A stretch of 64,000 bases of DNA from Miscanthus floridulus (lineage: Eukaryota > Streptophyta > Magnoliopsida > Poales > Poaceae): positions 30,833,983 through 30,897,982 of the forward strand of contig NC_089598.1 in NCBI RefSeq assembly GCF_019320115.1, in the 5' to 3' direction. The translations under genes were made by a program, and so were the position numbers. The notes beneath the pieces were generated by a model. It was not told the origin of the DNA. It did not search any database and saw nothing but the letters and a program-made list of their open reading frames with translations. This document shows, one piece after another, positions 51,885-63,732 of the stretch; position 1 is the stretch's first letter, and each line of letters starts with the position of its first letter.

Positions 51885-52300
51885 GATGTCTTTTTTGTTG
51901 TATTTGTCTCGATCATCCTCTAGGAGCACATAAATTGATTTTGAGTCACGACAATTATTCAAAAGCATATAAAAGGAGTTTGATATATTTTGTATGTTCA
52001 AGATCATGATCCACAAAAAATAATTTGTCATCAGCATATTGTAAGATAGGTAGACCCTCATCTACTAAATCCGGAACCACTCCCACCCACAAATTAGTAA
52101 TTCAAATTGCCAATGTATTAGCAATTAAGTTGTATAAAATTGAAAAAAGTGGATTAACATGCCTAAACCATTTTGTGTGTGGGAAAGAAGTCTCCAACAT
52201 CACCATTTATCTTAACACCCACACACACCGTTTTCAAAAATTTATAATGGAGGAACTAGAATTGCCAACATATCAACAATTTAGTTGAATAAAATTGGGA
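51885..52300 (-). pseudogene. LINE reverse transcriptase fragment
   Basis: The minus strand shows the pattern of a LINE RT after its catalytic motif (KLFFVDHDLEHTKYIKLLLY at about 52030-51960, preceded by QYADD-like codons). Many stops. It abuts the outer end of the right arm, just as a LINE abuts the left arm, but in the opposite relative orientation. Confidence 0.55.
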
Positions 52301-52374
52301 TGGTGGGCTGGTCCGCTCTCACCCGCCAAAGCTTCCAGGTAGCTATGGGTGACTACTTAATGAAAGAAGCACGC

Positions 52375-53008
52375 CAGGGCCGTCTCTAGGGGTGGGCAAG
52401 AGGTGCGACCATTGAGGGCCCAAGCCGCTAGGGGGGGATGAGTATATATGTATATAGTAGATATATATATGCATTATAATAAAATGTTTTAAGATTCATA
52501 TATTAGGCCAGTGTCTTTTCCTATTTTCGATCGATATAGTTTGTCGATACATCACACTTCGATCAATCTCCGGATCGTCTTCTCGTCCAGTCAGCTCAGT
52601 GTGGAGTGCCCAACGCTGTCGCCCGCCACCCACTGCGGACGTGCGAGTGTGAGAAGCAGGACCGTGGGCGTCTGGCTGGCCATTGAATGGCTTGGATATG
52701 GGCAACATTGAGGTGGATATTTTGAAATTGATCTCACAACAGTTCTTGAAGATTTTGAATCAAGAAATGCCCAAAACTGATTTTTTACAAAGTATTGAAG
52801 CGTTATTGTTTTATTTGAAATAATCGTAATAATTATTTTACTGTTATTATAGTTCTTTGGTTGTACAACCATTATCTTTTACAAACTAAACATATGTTGT
52901 AAGTTATTTTTTTCATACTATATACTTCAATCGTCATATTAAAATTAGTTTAATGGGCCTTGTGATCATGTTTGCCCTAGGGCCTTTAAAATTACAGAGA
53001 TGGCCCTG
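52375..53008. mobile_element. Non-autonomous hAT element (634 bp)
   Basis: Ends CAGGGCCGTCTCTA and, inverted, CAGGGCCATCTCTG. 8-bp target duplication aagcacgc (52367-52374) and aagcatgc (53009-53016), differing at one base. No transposase: the minus-strand ORF at 52591-52872 has no domain. Confidence 0.88.
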
Positions 53009-53137
53009 AAGCATGCCCCTCCACCTGCTGATCAAGCCAGCAAGGAGAGAATTGAACACAAGTGCTTACTTACCACCCCAACGATGACGCCAACTACTAC
53101 AAATACCGAGAACTCTACACCATCACCATGCATGCTG

Positions 53138-54200
53138 TTAGATCTTAACTGGGCTTGCTCTAATTTTATTCAACTAAAGTCAAATAAATCCTAAGACCTA
53201 GATCAAATGTTACGATAAAGTCTTAGTCCCACATGGGATCTGACTAAATGTTGATTTAACTAAAATAGGTGATTGTTTTGTGCACCTGTTCTGAAGTTGA
53301 GAGAGGTGAAATGTGTGTCACATGTCCATGACGAGCTGCCACAACATGGTCCAAGGGGCTGGTTTTGCCACTTGGGCTGAATTGATTGTGGTTGGTGGCT
53401 GAACATGTAACAGTCATGGTTATGGTTGCGGTTACTAGTAACCCCTACGGTTATGACGATGGTTACTAGTAAGTCCTGTTGTTATGAGTGCGGTTACTAG
53501 TAACTTCTGTGGTTATGGCTGGTACTTGTCTACCTAAGGAGCACTTCATGATGCTGAGGTTCATTCTCTACTCTTTGTCTTCCACCCCCAGCATCTATAA
53601 AACGGAGTGCTCACCATCGGCCTCATGCACGAGCAACACACCTAGCGCACCACCGTTTCTTTTGTTGAAGCTAGTGTCCAGTTTTCCCATCCTAGCTCAT
53701 GTGCGCATAGTCCTTGGGAGAGCATGCCTCCAAAACCGTTGTCTGTCTACGACATTTGCTCGAGTGTGTACAAGTGATCAAGTTTTTGGAGAGCACATGT
53801 TTGCATGACTGCTCGCTCGCTCCATGCTCCTGGCGTATGGTGCCCTCCTGTTCCGGGCGATCAAGTACGCGATGAAAGAGATAACTACCTCAACTTCTTC
53901 AATACAAGTACATCTTCTTCCTAGTGGTTGTTCGCGGGACTTAGTTACGTACCTCCGTCTGCATCGACTATGGTTCACAACATCAGTAAGCTCACTATCT
54001 CACCTAGCGGGAGCGATGTTGTCAGTGCCTTCGGCGTTGGTCCCATCTCAGGATATATTGCTACAACTCCATTTGATTTCTTTGTTATTTATATGATCAA
54101 TATATATGATGTCAATGGTGTTGATGGTCTCTACCACAAGAATAAACCATCAATTTCACCTGCACTTATCCTTAAAATCAATCACCAAATATAGGGTAGA
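53138..54200 (+). mobile_element. Copia-type LTR and leader fragment
   Basis: Starts TGTTAGATCTTAACTGGGC at 53138 and has a TCTATAAAACGGAG promoter-like box (about 53594). It is followed by a leader that ends near 53990 (ggttcacaacatcagtaagc). 53408-53520 holds three copies of a unit of about 40 bp with ggttatg and cggttactagtaac. The 3' boundary is uncertain. A related fragment lies at 43918-44400. Confidence 0.5.
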
Positions 54201-55101
54201 GGTTTTAAACTAATAAATTCCATAAGTCTTGGTGAATATTTGTATGCAGGTTGATTTATCTAGAAAATAGATCATGTAGGCCATGTTATGTCAGTAATAT
54301 AGTCTTATCCACAATGAAACCGACTCCAAGGATGGAGGAAGTATATTTTTCTATGCCCCTCTTGAGAGATGTCCCTTATGTATAAGTATAAAGTTAATCT
54401 TTTGCTATTGCTAAGTATATAAAGATGATAGCATGCTATGACTTGTAATTAAGAATGACTTAGGAATTTATCTTACTTGTTTATAACTTAGACTAGTTAT
54501 TGCTATCTTTTGGAGTCTCTATATGAATGTTAAACTTATCATATACATCTATCTTTTGGCTTACCCCTGTTTAGAGTAAGTGATTAGTTGCTTGATCCAT
54601 CACAAGTATAAAGTTTATCAATCTCTTTATTGCCACCGTCCCTCCTAGTGGTAAAACTATAAATAACGATACCTGAAATACTTCCAGTGAAATGCTACAA
54701 TGGTAATCTGTGCGCTTGCAGAATTCTTAATTTCTTATTTGCACTCACAAATACCAACAAGCATTTTCTGGCGCCGTTGCTGAGGAGGGCACAAGGCAAG
54801 TAAAGAATTGATTAAACTATAGTACTATACTTGTTGATGTATCAAAACTATTCACCACTGCTCTAGTAGGCTTATCCTTGTTTTCATTTGTCATATATCT
54901 TACACAGGGTAATGCATGTCCGATTTTAGCCTTCCTACAAATTTCAATGAAAATCCAGAATCTCTCATCAGGAAGAGCAAGACCGGAGAAGCATCAACTT
55001 CTCAATCAAACCAACCAAGAGGAAGCTCAACACCAGTTTCAGGAGCTATGGCTGGCAAGACTCTCCATGAATTCTTTGCTCCAAGCACTGCGAACATCTA
55101 A
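54201..55101 (+). mobile_element. Athila-type gypsy element: LTR 3' end, PBS and gag start
   Basis: LTR-like sequence ends aacaagca at about 54763. It is followed by TGGCGCCGTTGCTGAGGAGG (54769-54788), close to the tRNA-Asp-type PBS of Athila elements. The gag N-terminus is at 54916-55101 (MSDFSLPTNFNENPESLIRK, then AMAGKTLHEFFAPSTANI), then a stop. All the rest of the element is missing: the next base pairs belong to a different LTR. Confidence 0.75.
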
Positions 55102-55919
55102 GAAAACCTTGTGAGCACAAAAGAACACACTCCACTCACCTTGCATCCTTGATTCATCCCTTGGGAGTGAGATTGAAGAACCTCTAGTGCATTGCTTAGT
55201 GGTCTAGCATCTTGTGGCACAAGTTGGGCAATTTGGGCTAATGGAAATCTTGTTACTCTTGGTGATTGCCGTCACCTAGCAGGCCCAGAGCTTGGAGGAT
55301 CATAAAGCGGAAGGTGGTGATTGTTTTCGGCTCCGATTGATTGATTGTGAGGGGTTCTTGTGCATATTCCCCGCGGGAGATCACGAGAGGCAACTTTAGT
55401 AAATTGCTCATGACTTGTGTACCCTCTCTTGTACTGGTTCTTATAGTGCCCTTGTGTAGGGCTAGGCATGTGATGCCTATTAGCGCATAAGCCACCAAGT
55501 GAGTGTGTCATCACAATGAGGACGTAGATTGTCGGCAAGCAATTTAACCTCAGGTATAACTCTTGTGTCAATTTGTCTCTTGATATTCTTATTGGACACT
55601 TGCTGGCTCGGTATATCACTCTCTCACTTGTATTACACTAGCTTGCCTTGTGTAGTTTGTTGTGTAGATTGATAGTTTAGTTGTAGTTAGTTGTATCTAG
55701 TCACTTAGCTAGCTCTCTAGATTGTTTAGTAGTGACGTAGCTTGATTTATTGATATAGAGATTATGGCAACTAGTATTCGGTAGGTGGCTTGCATTTTTA
55801 AGTAGAGCTAGAGCAAAATTACTTTATCGCCTTATTGTTGTATAACCAACTTTGCTATAGTGCTTTTTAGAATTTTTAATTAGGCAATTCACTCCCCTCT
55901 AGCCATTTAGGACCTTTCA
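55102..55919 (+). mobile_element. SIRE-type copia LTR, 3' part
   Basis: Ends with ctcccctctagccatttagg and CCTTTCA at 55919, the conserved 3' end of SIRE-type LTRs (the intact LTR here ends the same way at 57929). It contains gtgagcacaaaagaacacac and ttgttactcttggtgattgc, typical of such LTRs. No primer-binding site follows, so it is a solo or truncated LTR. Confidence 0.65.
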
Positions 55920-56376
55920 TAGGGGAATCTAAAACATAGCAATTCTGGAAGATTTGGTGTTTGCACCATAGGAATATGAGCACCACGGGAATTTAAGGGT
56001 TATTGATAAACACAACTGCTTAGACTAAACAAGAACTACATAAAGTATTTTCTCTCTCACAAAGTGGCATATGTTAGTTAATAAATCAAAATATCCAGGT
56101 CGGCCACTTATGCTAGTGCTTGTTGAAACCATAGACTCTAGTTTTTGAGTGTTAATCAATTTGTGCTTAGCGGTTTGCTTCCATGAAAGCATGCACCAGT
56201 AACATCCCAATTCCATTTTGACGAGCGTTCACTCGTTTTCAATTGAGTGAACGATCCGATAGGTGCAATTATTTATGGGGCCCATCTTCCATCTACCCGT
56301 CTTCACTTTTCTACGTGCTCTTGCCGTGACTTTCCTGTCTTCTTTGTTTTCTCGCACTTTCATTCTCTCTCCCGAT
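55920..56376. other. Fragment of the Harbinger-like repeat and flank
   Basis: 55935-56210 is a direct, roughly 85-90 percent similar copy of 45060-45370 (aagatttggtgtttg, acaagaactacataaa, gaaagcatgcaccagtaaca). The copy starts abruptly at the LTR end, suggesting the LTR inserted in it. 56210-56376 is unique, C/T-rich and without a gene. Confidence 0.6.
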
Positions 56377-57929
56377 TGAAAGTGCATTTGCCCCCTATGT
56401 GGGTTTTGGTGTATTGATAACATCCAAATTAGGGACTAATGAGATCTTAATGAGGTATATTGCAGCTTTAGTCCCTTGAAAGTTTCAAAGAGTTGATTTA
56501 AGATGAAATGGTATCCCTCAATTCTTCAAAGCATTTTTATTCTGTTTTGGGATTAGGTATGCCGTACTATAACGAAGGATGCCAGTTTGGGTGGTCTGAG
56601 GAAGATAGAGTGCTCAAGCATAAAAATAAAATCTAAAGAGAGACACAAAATCACCTCATGAAAACTTAGATATAGTTTATGGACTTTTTGTAGCCAGAAG
56701 TCCTGGCGTGAGCTAGGAGTTCCGGTAGTCAGAAGTCTCGACATTCAGTGCCAGAAGTCCCGACGCTTGCTGACTTAGCCGCCAGCCCTCCTGTGCACCT
56801 TCGTCCGTCGGAAGTCCCGACGGGAGTCAGGAGTTCCAGGTGCCGGAAGTCCCGACTCTCGCCAGAAGTTCCGATGCCCTGGGACTTAGCCCCCTAGCTC
56901 GGCTATGCGTTAGGAGTCCCAACATAAGTTGGAAGTCCCAACTGCCGGAAGTTCTGGAATTCCACCGGGAGTTCCGACTCTGGTTGTGTTGACCATCTTT
57001 GACTGCATCTTGAACAGTGTTTTGTAGAAGGGTTGAAAGTTCCGACGACCTGTGTTGGAACTTCTGACTCACATATGAATGGTTGGATTTGCCTATGAGT
57101 ATAAATCGCTCTCTCCTCTCTTCTAACTATGACCACTCATTCATTGCTCACCAACCTTCGTCCAAAACAGCTCCCAAGCATTCAAGGCACCCTTCTCCTC
57201 TCCCCTTTGCTCCAATCTTCAATTCCCATAGGGTTTTGAGTGAAAGGAGAGTGGATTGAGTGAGAGAATCACTTTGTCAAGCTTGAGCACTTGATTTCTT
57301 CATCAAGCCAGTTGGATTTGCATCTATTACTCTTGGGTTCTTGGAACCCTTGCCGGCTAGGCGTCGGCCAAGAGCTTTCATCTTGTGGAAGAGCCTTGGG
57401 AAGTTTGTATTACCCTTGATTTCTTAGTGGAAAGCTCAAGTAACATTTGTGGTTGCTTTGAGAGAGGCAAGGAGGTGGAAGAGACTTTGACCTTAGTGGT
57501 CACCTCAACAACGAGGACGTATGAGCTCCTTTGTGGGGTTACCAAACCTCAGGATAATTTTTTGTGTCCCGCGTGCTTGTTGTTGTTGTGATTTATGCTA
57601 TCATATTTGTTCTTGTTTGTTTGTCTTCCTCCCCAACTCTCCTCTTAGGGTTTGGACTCAATCTACGAAGTGGTGACCTTCTGGCGTCAAATAAGCAACC
57701 CCAATACTTCACCTTACCACTAGGGAGTGGGGTTGTAAGATATCTTTCACTCAAAGCTTGTTTTAGCACTTGTAGTGCAATTCTCGTTGGTGCTGGAACT
57801 TCTGGCTGTTTGCATCAGAACTTGTCGGGACTTTCCGACTGTCACTGACATTTGACTTTGAGATTACGCAAAAAAATTTTAGATATGTCTATTCACTCCC
57901 CCCCTCTAGGCATTGTTTAGGTCCTTTCA
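56377..57929 (+). repeat. 5' LTR of the SIRE-type element (1553 bp)
   Basis: Begins TGAAAGTGCATTTGCCCCC and ends AGGTCCTTTCA. It contains a promoter-like GAGTATAAATCGC box (about 57095) and, at 56690-57070, a dense array of imperfect CCAGAAGTCCCGAC words (see repeat entry). The ORFs within (56553-57848) are not genes. Confidence 0.85.
56690..57070 (+). repeat. Short-word array in the LTR (GGAAGTCCCGAC family)
   Basis: About twenty degenerate copies of (c/g)(c/g)(a/g)GAAGT(c/t)CCGAC or (g/t)(c/a)(c/g)GGAGTTCCG at irregular spacing of 15-30 bp. The same words reappear at 63935-63980 in the post-pol region. Confidence 0.8.
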
Positions 57930-57982
57930 ATTGGTATCGAAGCAAGGTCTTCTTTTAGCGCTTCACTGCATGAGAAGAAACA

Positions 57983-59467
57983 ATGTCAGAGTCTAAGAAG
58001 ATACAAGCCGATGCTGCAGAGATGGCCAAAAAGATAGCTGAAGAGTTGATGGCTACTCAAGTCAAGTTCTTCCAAGATGAGATGAAAAAGATGCAAGATG
58101 AGATGAGCAAGATGAAGGAAGAATTGAGCAAGAAGGTTGATGATGCAATTTATCAGCAAGAATGATGGAACAAGTGGCAAGAATGAAGCAAACAAAGACG
58201 CCGCTAGTGATATTGGAACCGGTGAGCATGCTCATGGAAAGGGAATATATTCAAACATGAACTTCGACTATGGACAACTCATCAAAGGTTCACCTCTACA
58301 TACTCCTTTCATCAATATTGGCAAGCCACCTCACTTTGATGGAACAAGATACACCAATTGGTCCTACAAGATAAAGATGCATCTCATTGCCGCAAGACTT
58401 TGGGAAGTTGAGGATGTTGGTGTGATGATTCCTACCGATGAAGATAGAGAGATAACTCCGGAAGAAGTGCACAATCTCCATCAAAATGCACAAGCCATAG
58501 CATTGCTTGTGTTCTTGCAAAATGAAACAACACAATCCATGTTTGATAGGCTTATGGCATTGGTCAACCGCATAAGAGCTCTTGGAAGCACTAAATGGGA
58601 TGATAACAAGGTTGCTAGAAAGATGTTGAGAACCTATAGAGCCAAGAACAACATGCTAGCGTCTGTGATCATGGAAAGACCCGGTTATGATGGGATGACA
58701 CCCCAAGAAGTTCTTTCAAAGCTCAAGCATCATGAGTGTCTAGATGAAGATGCAATCAATGCTCACAATCAAAATCCTGATGCAATGGGATACAACAAGA
58801 GTGCAGCCCTAAAGGCAACTCAAGCTCATAAAGGCAAATCTTCTAGTCAAGAGAAGAAAAAGAAAGTGAAGGATGATTCCTCAAGTGAAGAAGAAGAGTC
58901 CGATGAAGAAGTTGCACTCATCATTAGAAACTTTAGAAAGTTCATAAAGAAGAAGAACAATTGAAAGACTTACGGTGATGGAAGAGAAGGAACAAGAAGA
59001 GGTTTTGCTATGGTTGTGGTCAAACCAGTCACTTCATAGCTGATTGTCCTAATGAGAAGAAGAAGCACAAGTATGACAAGGATGAAGACAAGAAGAACAA
59101 AGGCAAGAGGAGAGGTGAAGCTCATCTTGGTGAAGAGTGGGAGTCAAATGATAGTGACTCAAGTGTTGTTGAGAAGAAGAAGGGAGCCGCAAACATCGCC
59201 ATCAACCACTCTTCGTCATCGACCATGATCTTCCCCGACTCGACTTCACCACCAAAACTCTTCCCCAACTTATCTTCATCACCAAGGCTCTTCTCCAACC
59301 TCATCGACAACGACTACTACACTTCAACTTACCTCATGGCTAAGGGGGAGAAGGTACATGTCTCATCCGATCCCTCTAGTGATGAGTATGATAGTTGTGA
59401 TGAGAACATTAATGAACTTGAAACAATCATGATAAAGAAATTTGGTAAAATGCCTACACTAAAATAA
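57983..59467 (+). pseudogene. Copia gag with zinc knuckle
   Basis: Starts MSESKKIQADAAEMAKK and continues as a lysine/glutamate coiled coil. A frameshift near 58140-58165 leads to the capsid-like gag domain (58137-58964: KPPHFDGTRYTNWSYKIKMH, then DDNKVARKMLRTYRAK). After a basic stretch and stop, another frame carries the CCHC knuckle CYGCGQTSHFIADC (59006-59047) and an acidic serine-rich tail to 59467. At least two frame changes, so no full gag is made. Confidence 0.88.
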
Positions 59468-59475
59468 AAACACTA

Positions 59476-60369
59476 ATGAAGAAATTATTGAAGAGGGATA
59501 GATACTTGGAGATGCAAGGAGACATAATCACTCAAGAGGGAGAGAAGAACCTTGCACTTGAAGCATCTATCGCCGAGGAAAAGATGAAGGTTGAAAAGTT
59601 AACCGTTGAATTGTCTTTAGCCAATGACTCAATTGGGAAATTGACTAAGGAACATTCCTCGGTTAATGATCTAGTGGCTAGCCTCAAGAGTGAGAAGAGT
59701 ATAGCTCAAGAAAGCCTCACAAGCTTGAAAGAAAAATACCAAAATCTTGAGCAAAACTATAGTACTCTTTGGGCTAGCACTTCAACTTCTCCTAAGGCAA
59801 CCAAAGACTCTAATGTCTCCACTAGTAATGGTTGTAAAAGATGCTATAAAGTTGATGCAAATGCATATGCAACTAACATTGTTGAGCTAGAGAAGAAAGA
59901 CAAGGAGATTCATAGGTTGAAGATGATCTTGAAGAATGGGTGCAAGTGTCAAGAGCAATCCAACAAGACTATATACAAGTCATCAAGGCACCCATCAATC
60001 AAGGAAGGCATTGGCTACAATAGGTATGATGGAAAGGCCAATGGAAGTAACATGATCAATGGTGTGCCTTGTGTGAAGTTCGACAAGGGCGTTGCTCTTG
60101 ATGAGCTTATATGCAATGCCTACAACAAGGTCTACATTCCCAAGATCCAACCTACAAGTGATAAGACAATCAAGATGAAGCAATCTGAGGCCCCCAAGCC
60201 ACAAGCACCACTTCCACGGTGCTATGCTAGTGACTATATGTGTTGTTGGGGCAAGGATGGCAAGATTGTAGTCAAGTATGTTGGTGCCCAAAATAGGAAG
60301 GATATTATGAGGAGTGTTTGGGTGCCCAAGTTTTATGTGACTAACCCCCTAGGACCCAAATCCATTTAG
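59476..60369 (+). CDS. Copia gag-pol linker region, coiled coil (297 aa)
   Basis: Long open frame typical of the extended gag-pol linker in SIRE elements. Residues 1-110 are a leucine-rich coiled coil (LALEASIAEEKMKVEKLTVE, then SLTSLKEKYQNLEQNYS). Next come a CKRCYK motif and KCQEQSNK, ending with RCYASDYMCCWGKDG and VWVPKFYVTNPLGP. The last is the WVPK-x-YVTN-x-GP signature that precedes the protease. Host function is not expected. Confidence 0.75.
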   Translation: MKKLLKRDRYLEMQGDIITQEGEKNLALEASIAEEKMKVEKLTVELSLANDSIGKLTKEHSSVNDLVASLKSEKSIAQESLTSLKEKYQNLEQNYSTLWASTSTSPKATKDSNVSTSNGCKRCYKVDANAYATNIVELEKKDKEIHRLKMILKNGCKCQEQSNKTIYKSSRHPSIKEGIGYNRYDGKANGSNMINGVPCVKFDKGVALDELICNAYNKVYIPKIQPTSDKTIKMKQSEAPKPQAPLPRCYASDYMCCWGKDGKIVVKYVGAQNRKDIMRSVWVPKFYVTNPLGPKSI

Positions 60370-60399
60370 GTACCTAAAACAAATGCTTGATTTGTCTTT

Positions 60400-61543
60400 G
60401 TAGGAATATTCCTCCGGTGGAACAAATTGGGTGGTGGATAGTGGTTGCACCAATCATATGACCAGAGAGAAAGACATGTTCACATCATTCCATCCTAGTC
60501 ATGACCAAAGTGGGAACATTGTGTTTGGTGACAATGGAAAAGGAGTTATTCTCGGTTTGGGTAAAATTGCTATCTCATATGATAATTCCATTTCTAATGT
60601 TTTACTTGTGAATTCGTTGAGATACAATTTATTATCTATTTCACAACTTTGTGAGATGGGCTACAATCATCTCTTTACGGATAAGGGTGTGGAAGTCTAT
60701 AAAAGGTAGGATTCCTCTATTGCATTTATGGGTCATTTAAAAGGGAAACTCTATCTAGTTGATTTCACATCAAATAGAGTAAATCCTGAGACTTGTTTAA
60801 TGGCAAAATCTAGCATGGGTTGGTTATGGCATCGCTAACTTGCCCATGTTGGGATGAGGAACTTGGCTAAACTTCAAAAAGGCAAACACATCCTTGGACT
60901 AACAAATGTTTCTTTTGAGAAAGATAGGATTTGTAGAGCATGACAAGCGGGAAAGCAAGTTGGAGCTAAACATCCCATCAAGAATGTTGTGACAACCGAA
61001 AGGACTTTGGAATTGCTTCACATGGACATATTTGGACCCGTCGCTTATATAAGCCTTGGTGGTAACAAATATGGTTTCGTAATTGTTGATGATTATTCTC
61101 ATTTCACTTGGGTATTCTTTTTGCGTGACAAGAGTGAAGTACATGGCATCTTCAAGAAGTTTGCAAAAAGAGCCCAAAATGAGTTTGATGTCAAGATCAA
61201 GAGAGTTAGAAGTGACAATGGGATGGAGTTCAAGAACACCAACATTGAGGAGTTCCTTGATGAAGAAGGAATCAAGCATGAGTTTTCGGTTCCATATACT
61301 CCACAACAAAATGGTGTTGTGGAGAGGAAGAACCGAACACTCATGGAAGCCGCAAGAGCAATGTTGGATGAATACAAGACTCCAACCAACTATTGGGCCA
61401 AAGCGGTTAGCACGGCATGTCATGCTATCAACCGCTTATATCTTTACAAGAAAAGGGACAAGACCACCTACGAACTTCTAACCGGTAAAAAGCCTAAGGT
61501 GCACTACTTTAGAGTTTTTTGGATCCAAGTGTTTCATATTTAA
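60400..61543 (+). pseudogene. Copia protease, GAG-pre-integrase and integrase
   Basis: Protease begins NWVVDSGCTNHMTREKDMF (active-site DSG, about 60437). The pre-integrase zinc-binding region (60700-60990) is broken by TAA at 60836-60838 and TGA at 60940-60942. The integrase core is open at 60989-61543, with the three acidic positions visible: D in LHMDIFGPV, D in VRSDNGMEF and E in NGVVERKNRT. A frameshift near 61525 follows. Integrase would insert the cDNA; here it cannot be made as part of an intact polyprotein. Confidence 0.9.
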
Positions 61544-61592
61544 CAAGAAATCTAAAAGCTCAAAGTTTGCACCAAAGGTTGATGAAGGTTTC

Positions 61593-62132
61593 ATGCTTGG
61601 TTATTGTACTAATGAACATGGATATCGTGTTTTTAATAAAACCACCGGTTTGATTAAAATCGTGGTAGACGTGACTTTTGATGAAACCGACGGCTCTCAA
61701 ATGGAGCAAGTCAATGTTGAAATTGTAGGTAATGAAGAAGCTCCATATAAAGCCATCAAGAAGCTTGCAATTGGTGAAGTAAAGCCCATCAAAGATGAAG
61801 ATGATGACAATATTGTGCATGTTGATCTTGATCCAACCGCTCATCATGTTTCATCCAATGAACATGGTGAAGCTTCTGCAACAAGAAATGATCAAGATGG
61901 GAGATCAAATGAAACACAAGGTCATTCTCATGAAGATGGTGTCAACAATAAGCAGGCTCAACCTCAACTCAACAATGAAGAAAGAAGTGAAGACAACCCT
62001 CCAATCGATCATGACCATGATGATGAAGATGATGGCCCCATCCAAAGATCAACTCAAGTGCCACATCCTAGAGTGCATCAATCCATTCAATGGGGTCATC
62101 ATGTTGATAACATATTGGGGAGCATCCGATGA
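61593..62132 (+). pseudogene. Copia integrase C-terminus / linker
   Basis: Continues pol in another frame: MLGYCTNEHGYRVFNKTTG is the conserved segment after the copia integrase core (GY...KAYRVYN type). An acidic, histidine- and glutamine-rich linker follows, ending HPRVHQSIQWGHHVDNILG, the segment before RT. No catalytic residues. Confidence 0.75.
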
Positions 62133-62189
62133 GGGGTAACGACATGTTCTCATTTAGCAAGTTTTTGTGAACATTGCTCGTTTGTTTCT

Positions 62190-63216
62190 CCTTTGGAACC
62201 TCATAGGGTGGAAGAGGCACTTGATGATCTGGATTGGATGATAGCCATGCAAGAGGAGTTGAACAACTTCACTTGGAATGAAGTCTGGTCCTTAGTGGAA
62301 AGGCCCAAGCAAAAATGTGATTGGAACCAAGTGGGTCTTCCACAACAAGCAAGATGAGCATGGCGTGGTGACAAGGAACAAGGCAAGGTTGGTGGCTCAA
62401 GGATTCACTCAAATTGAAGGCTTGGAGTTTGGGGAGACCTATGCACTGGTGGCTAGGCTAGAATCAATTCGTATTCTACTTGCCTACACCGCTCATCATG
62501 ATTTCAAGCTATATCAAATGGACATGAAAAGTGCATTTCTCAATGGCCCCCTATCCGAGTTGGTGTATGTAGAGCAACCACCGGGCTTTGAAGACCCCAA
62601 GTATCCCAACCACGTCTACAAACTCGACAAGGCGTTCTATTGGCTCAAACAAGCCCCTAGAGCTTGGTATGATTGCTTGAAGGATTTCCTACTCAAACAA
62701 GGGTTTGAGATAGGAAAGACATATGTTACTTTATTTACTCACAAAGTCAATAATGATATCTTTGTTTGCCAAATATATGTCGATGACATAATATTTGGTA
62801 GTACTAATCTGGTTTTTTGTGAGGAATTCAGTAGGATTATGACAAATAGGTTCGAGATGTTCATGATGGGAGAGTTGAAGTTCTTTCTTAGATTTCAAAT
62901 CAAGCAACTCAAGGATGGCACGTTCATAAGTCAAACCAAGTATACCAACAACATGTTGAAGAAGTTTGACATGGACAAAGCCAAGCCCACCAAGACACCT
63001 ATGCCAACCAATGGACATCTTAACCTTGATCAAGGAGGAAAGGACGTCGATCAAAAGGTATATCGCTCCATGATTGGATCCCTCCTTTACCTCTGTGCAT
63101 CTAGGCCCGATATTATGCTTAGTGTGTGCATGTGTGAAAGATTTCAAGCTAATCCAAAAGAATGTCATTTGATGGCCATTAAGAGAATTTTTTTGATATT
63201 TAGTGCACACTCCTAA
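62190..63216 (+). pseudogene. Copia reverse transcriptase (RVT_2)
   Basis: Open from 62317: MIGTKWVFHNKQDEHGVVTR, then RLVAQGFTQIEGLEFGETYA, then QMDMKSAFLNGPLSELVYVE, then [12 protein letters not shown]. The catalytic YVDDIIFGS is at about 62778-62804. Upstream codons (EEALDDLDWMIAMQEELNNF, 62210-62270) are in another frame, and the end after ASRPDIMLSVCMCERFQ shifts frame near 63200. The polymerase core itself is complete, though the protein is not linked to the rest of pol. Confidence 0.9.
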
Positions 63217-63218
63217 TC

Positions 63219-63732
63219 TTGGCTTGTGGTATCCTAAATGTTCCACTTTCAATATACTTGGCTTTTTTGATTCGGATTATGCCAGTTGTAAAGCAAAACC
63301 GAAAGAGTACCACCGGGACTTGTCAATTTATTGGTAGGTCTTTGGTGTCTTCGAGCTCTAAGAAGCAAAACTCCGTTGCTTTGTCCACCGCCGAAGCCGA
63401 GTATGTGGCGGCTAGTGCATGTTGTGCCCAACTACTTTGAATGAAGCAAACTCTCAAAGACTTTGGTTGTGAGCTAACCAAGATTCCCCTTTTGTGTGAC
63501 AATGAGAGTGCCATTAAGTTCACAAACAATCCTGTTAACCACTCTTGAACAAAGCACATAGACATCCGGCATCACTTTTTGAGAGACCACGAAGCCAAAG
63601 GAGATATCGCAATTCATCATATGAGCACCGAAAAGCAACTAGCCGATATCTTCACAAAGCCCCTAAATGAGTCAATATTTTGTGCTTTAAGGAGTGAACT
63701 AAATATCATTGATTCTCGTAATATGGCTTGAT
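63219..63732 (+). pseudogene. Copia RNase H
   Basis: Contains KSTTGTCQFIGRSLVSSSSK, then STAEAEYVAASACCAQLL, then LLCDNESAIKFTNNPV, then HIDIRHHFLRDHEAKGD and the end STEKQLADIFTKPL. Stops: TGA at 63438-63440 and TGA at 63546-63548. Acidic residues of the active site (E in AEAEY, D in CDNESA) are visible. Confidence 0.88.

Noticed and set aside
58137..58964. Host gene with UBN2-like domain
   Set aside because: Position after an LTR and PBS and before a zinc knuckle and protease shows it is copia gag.
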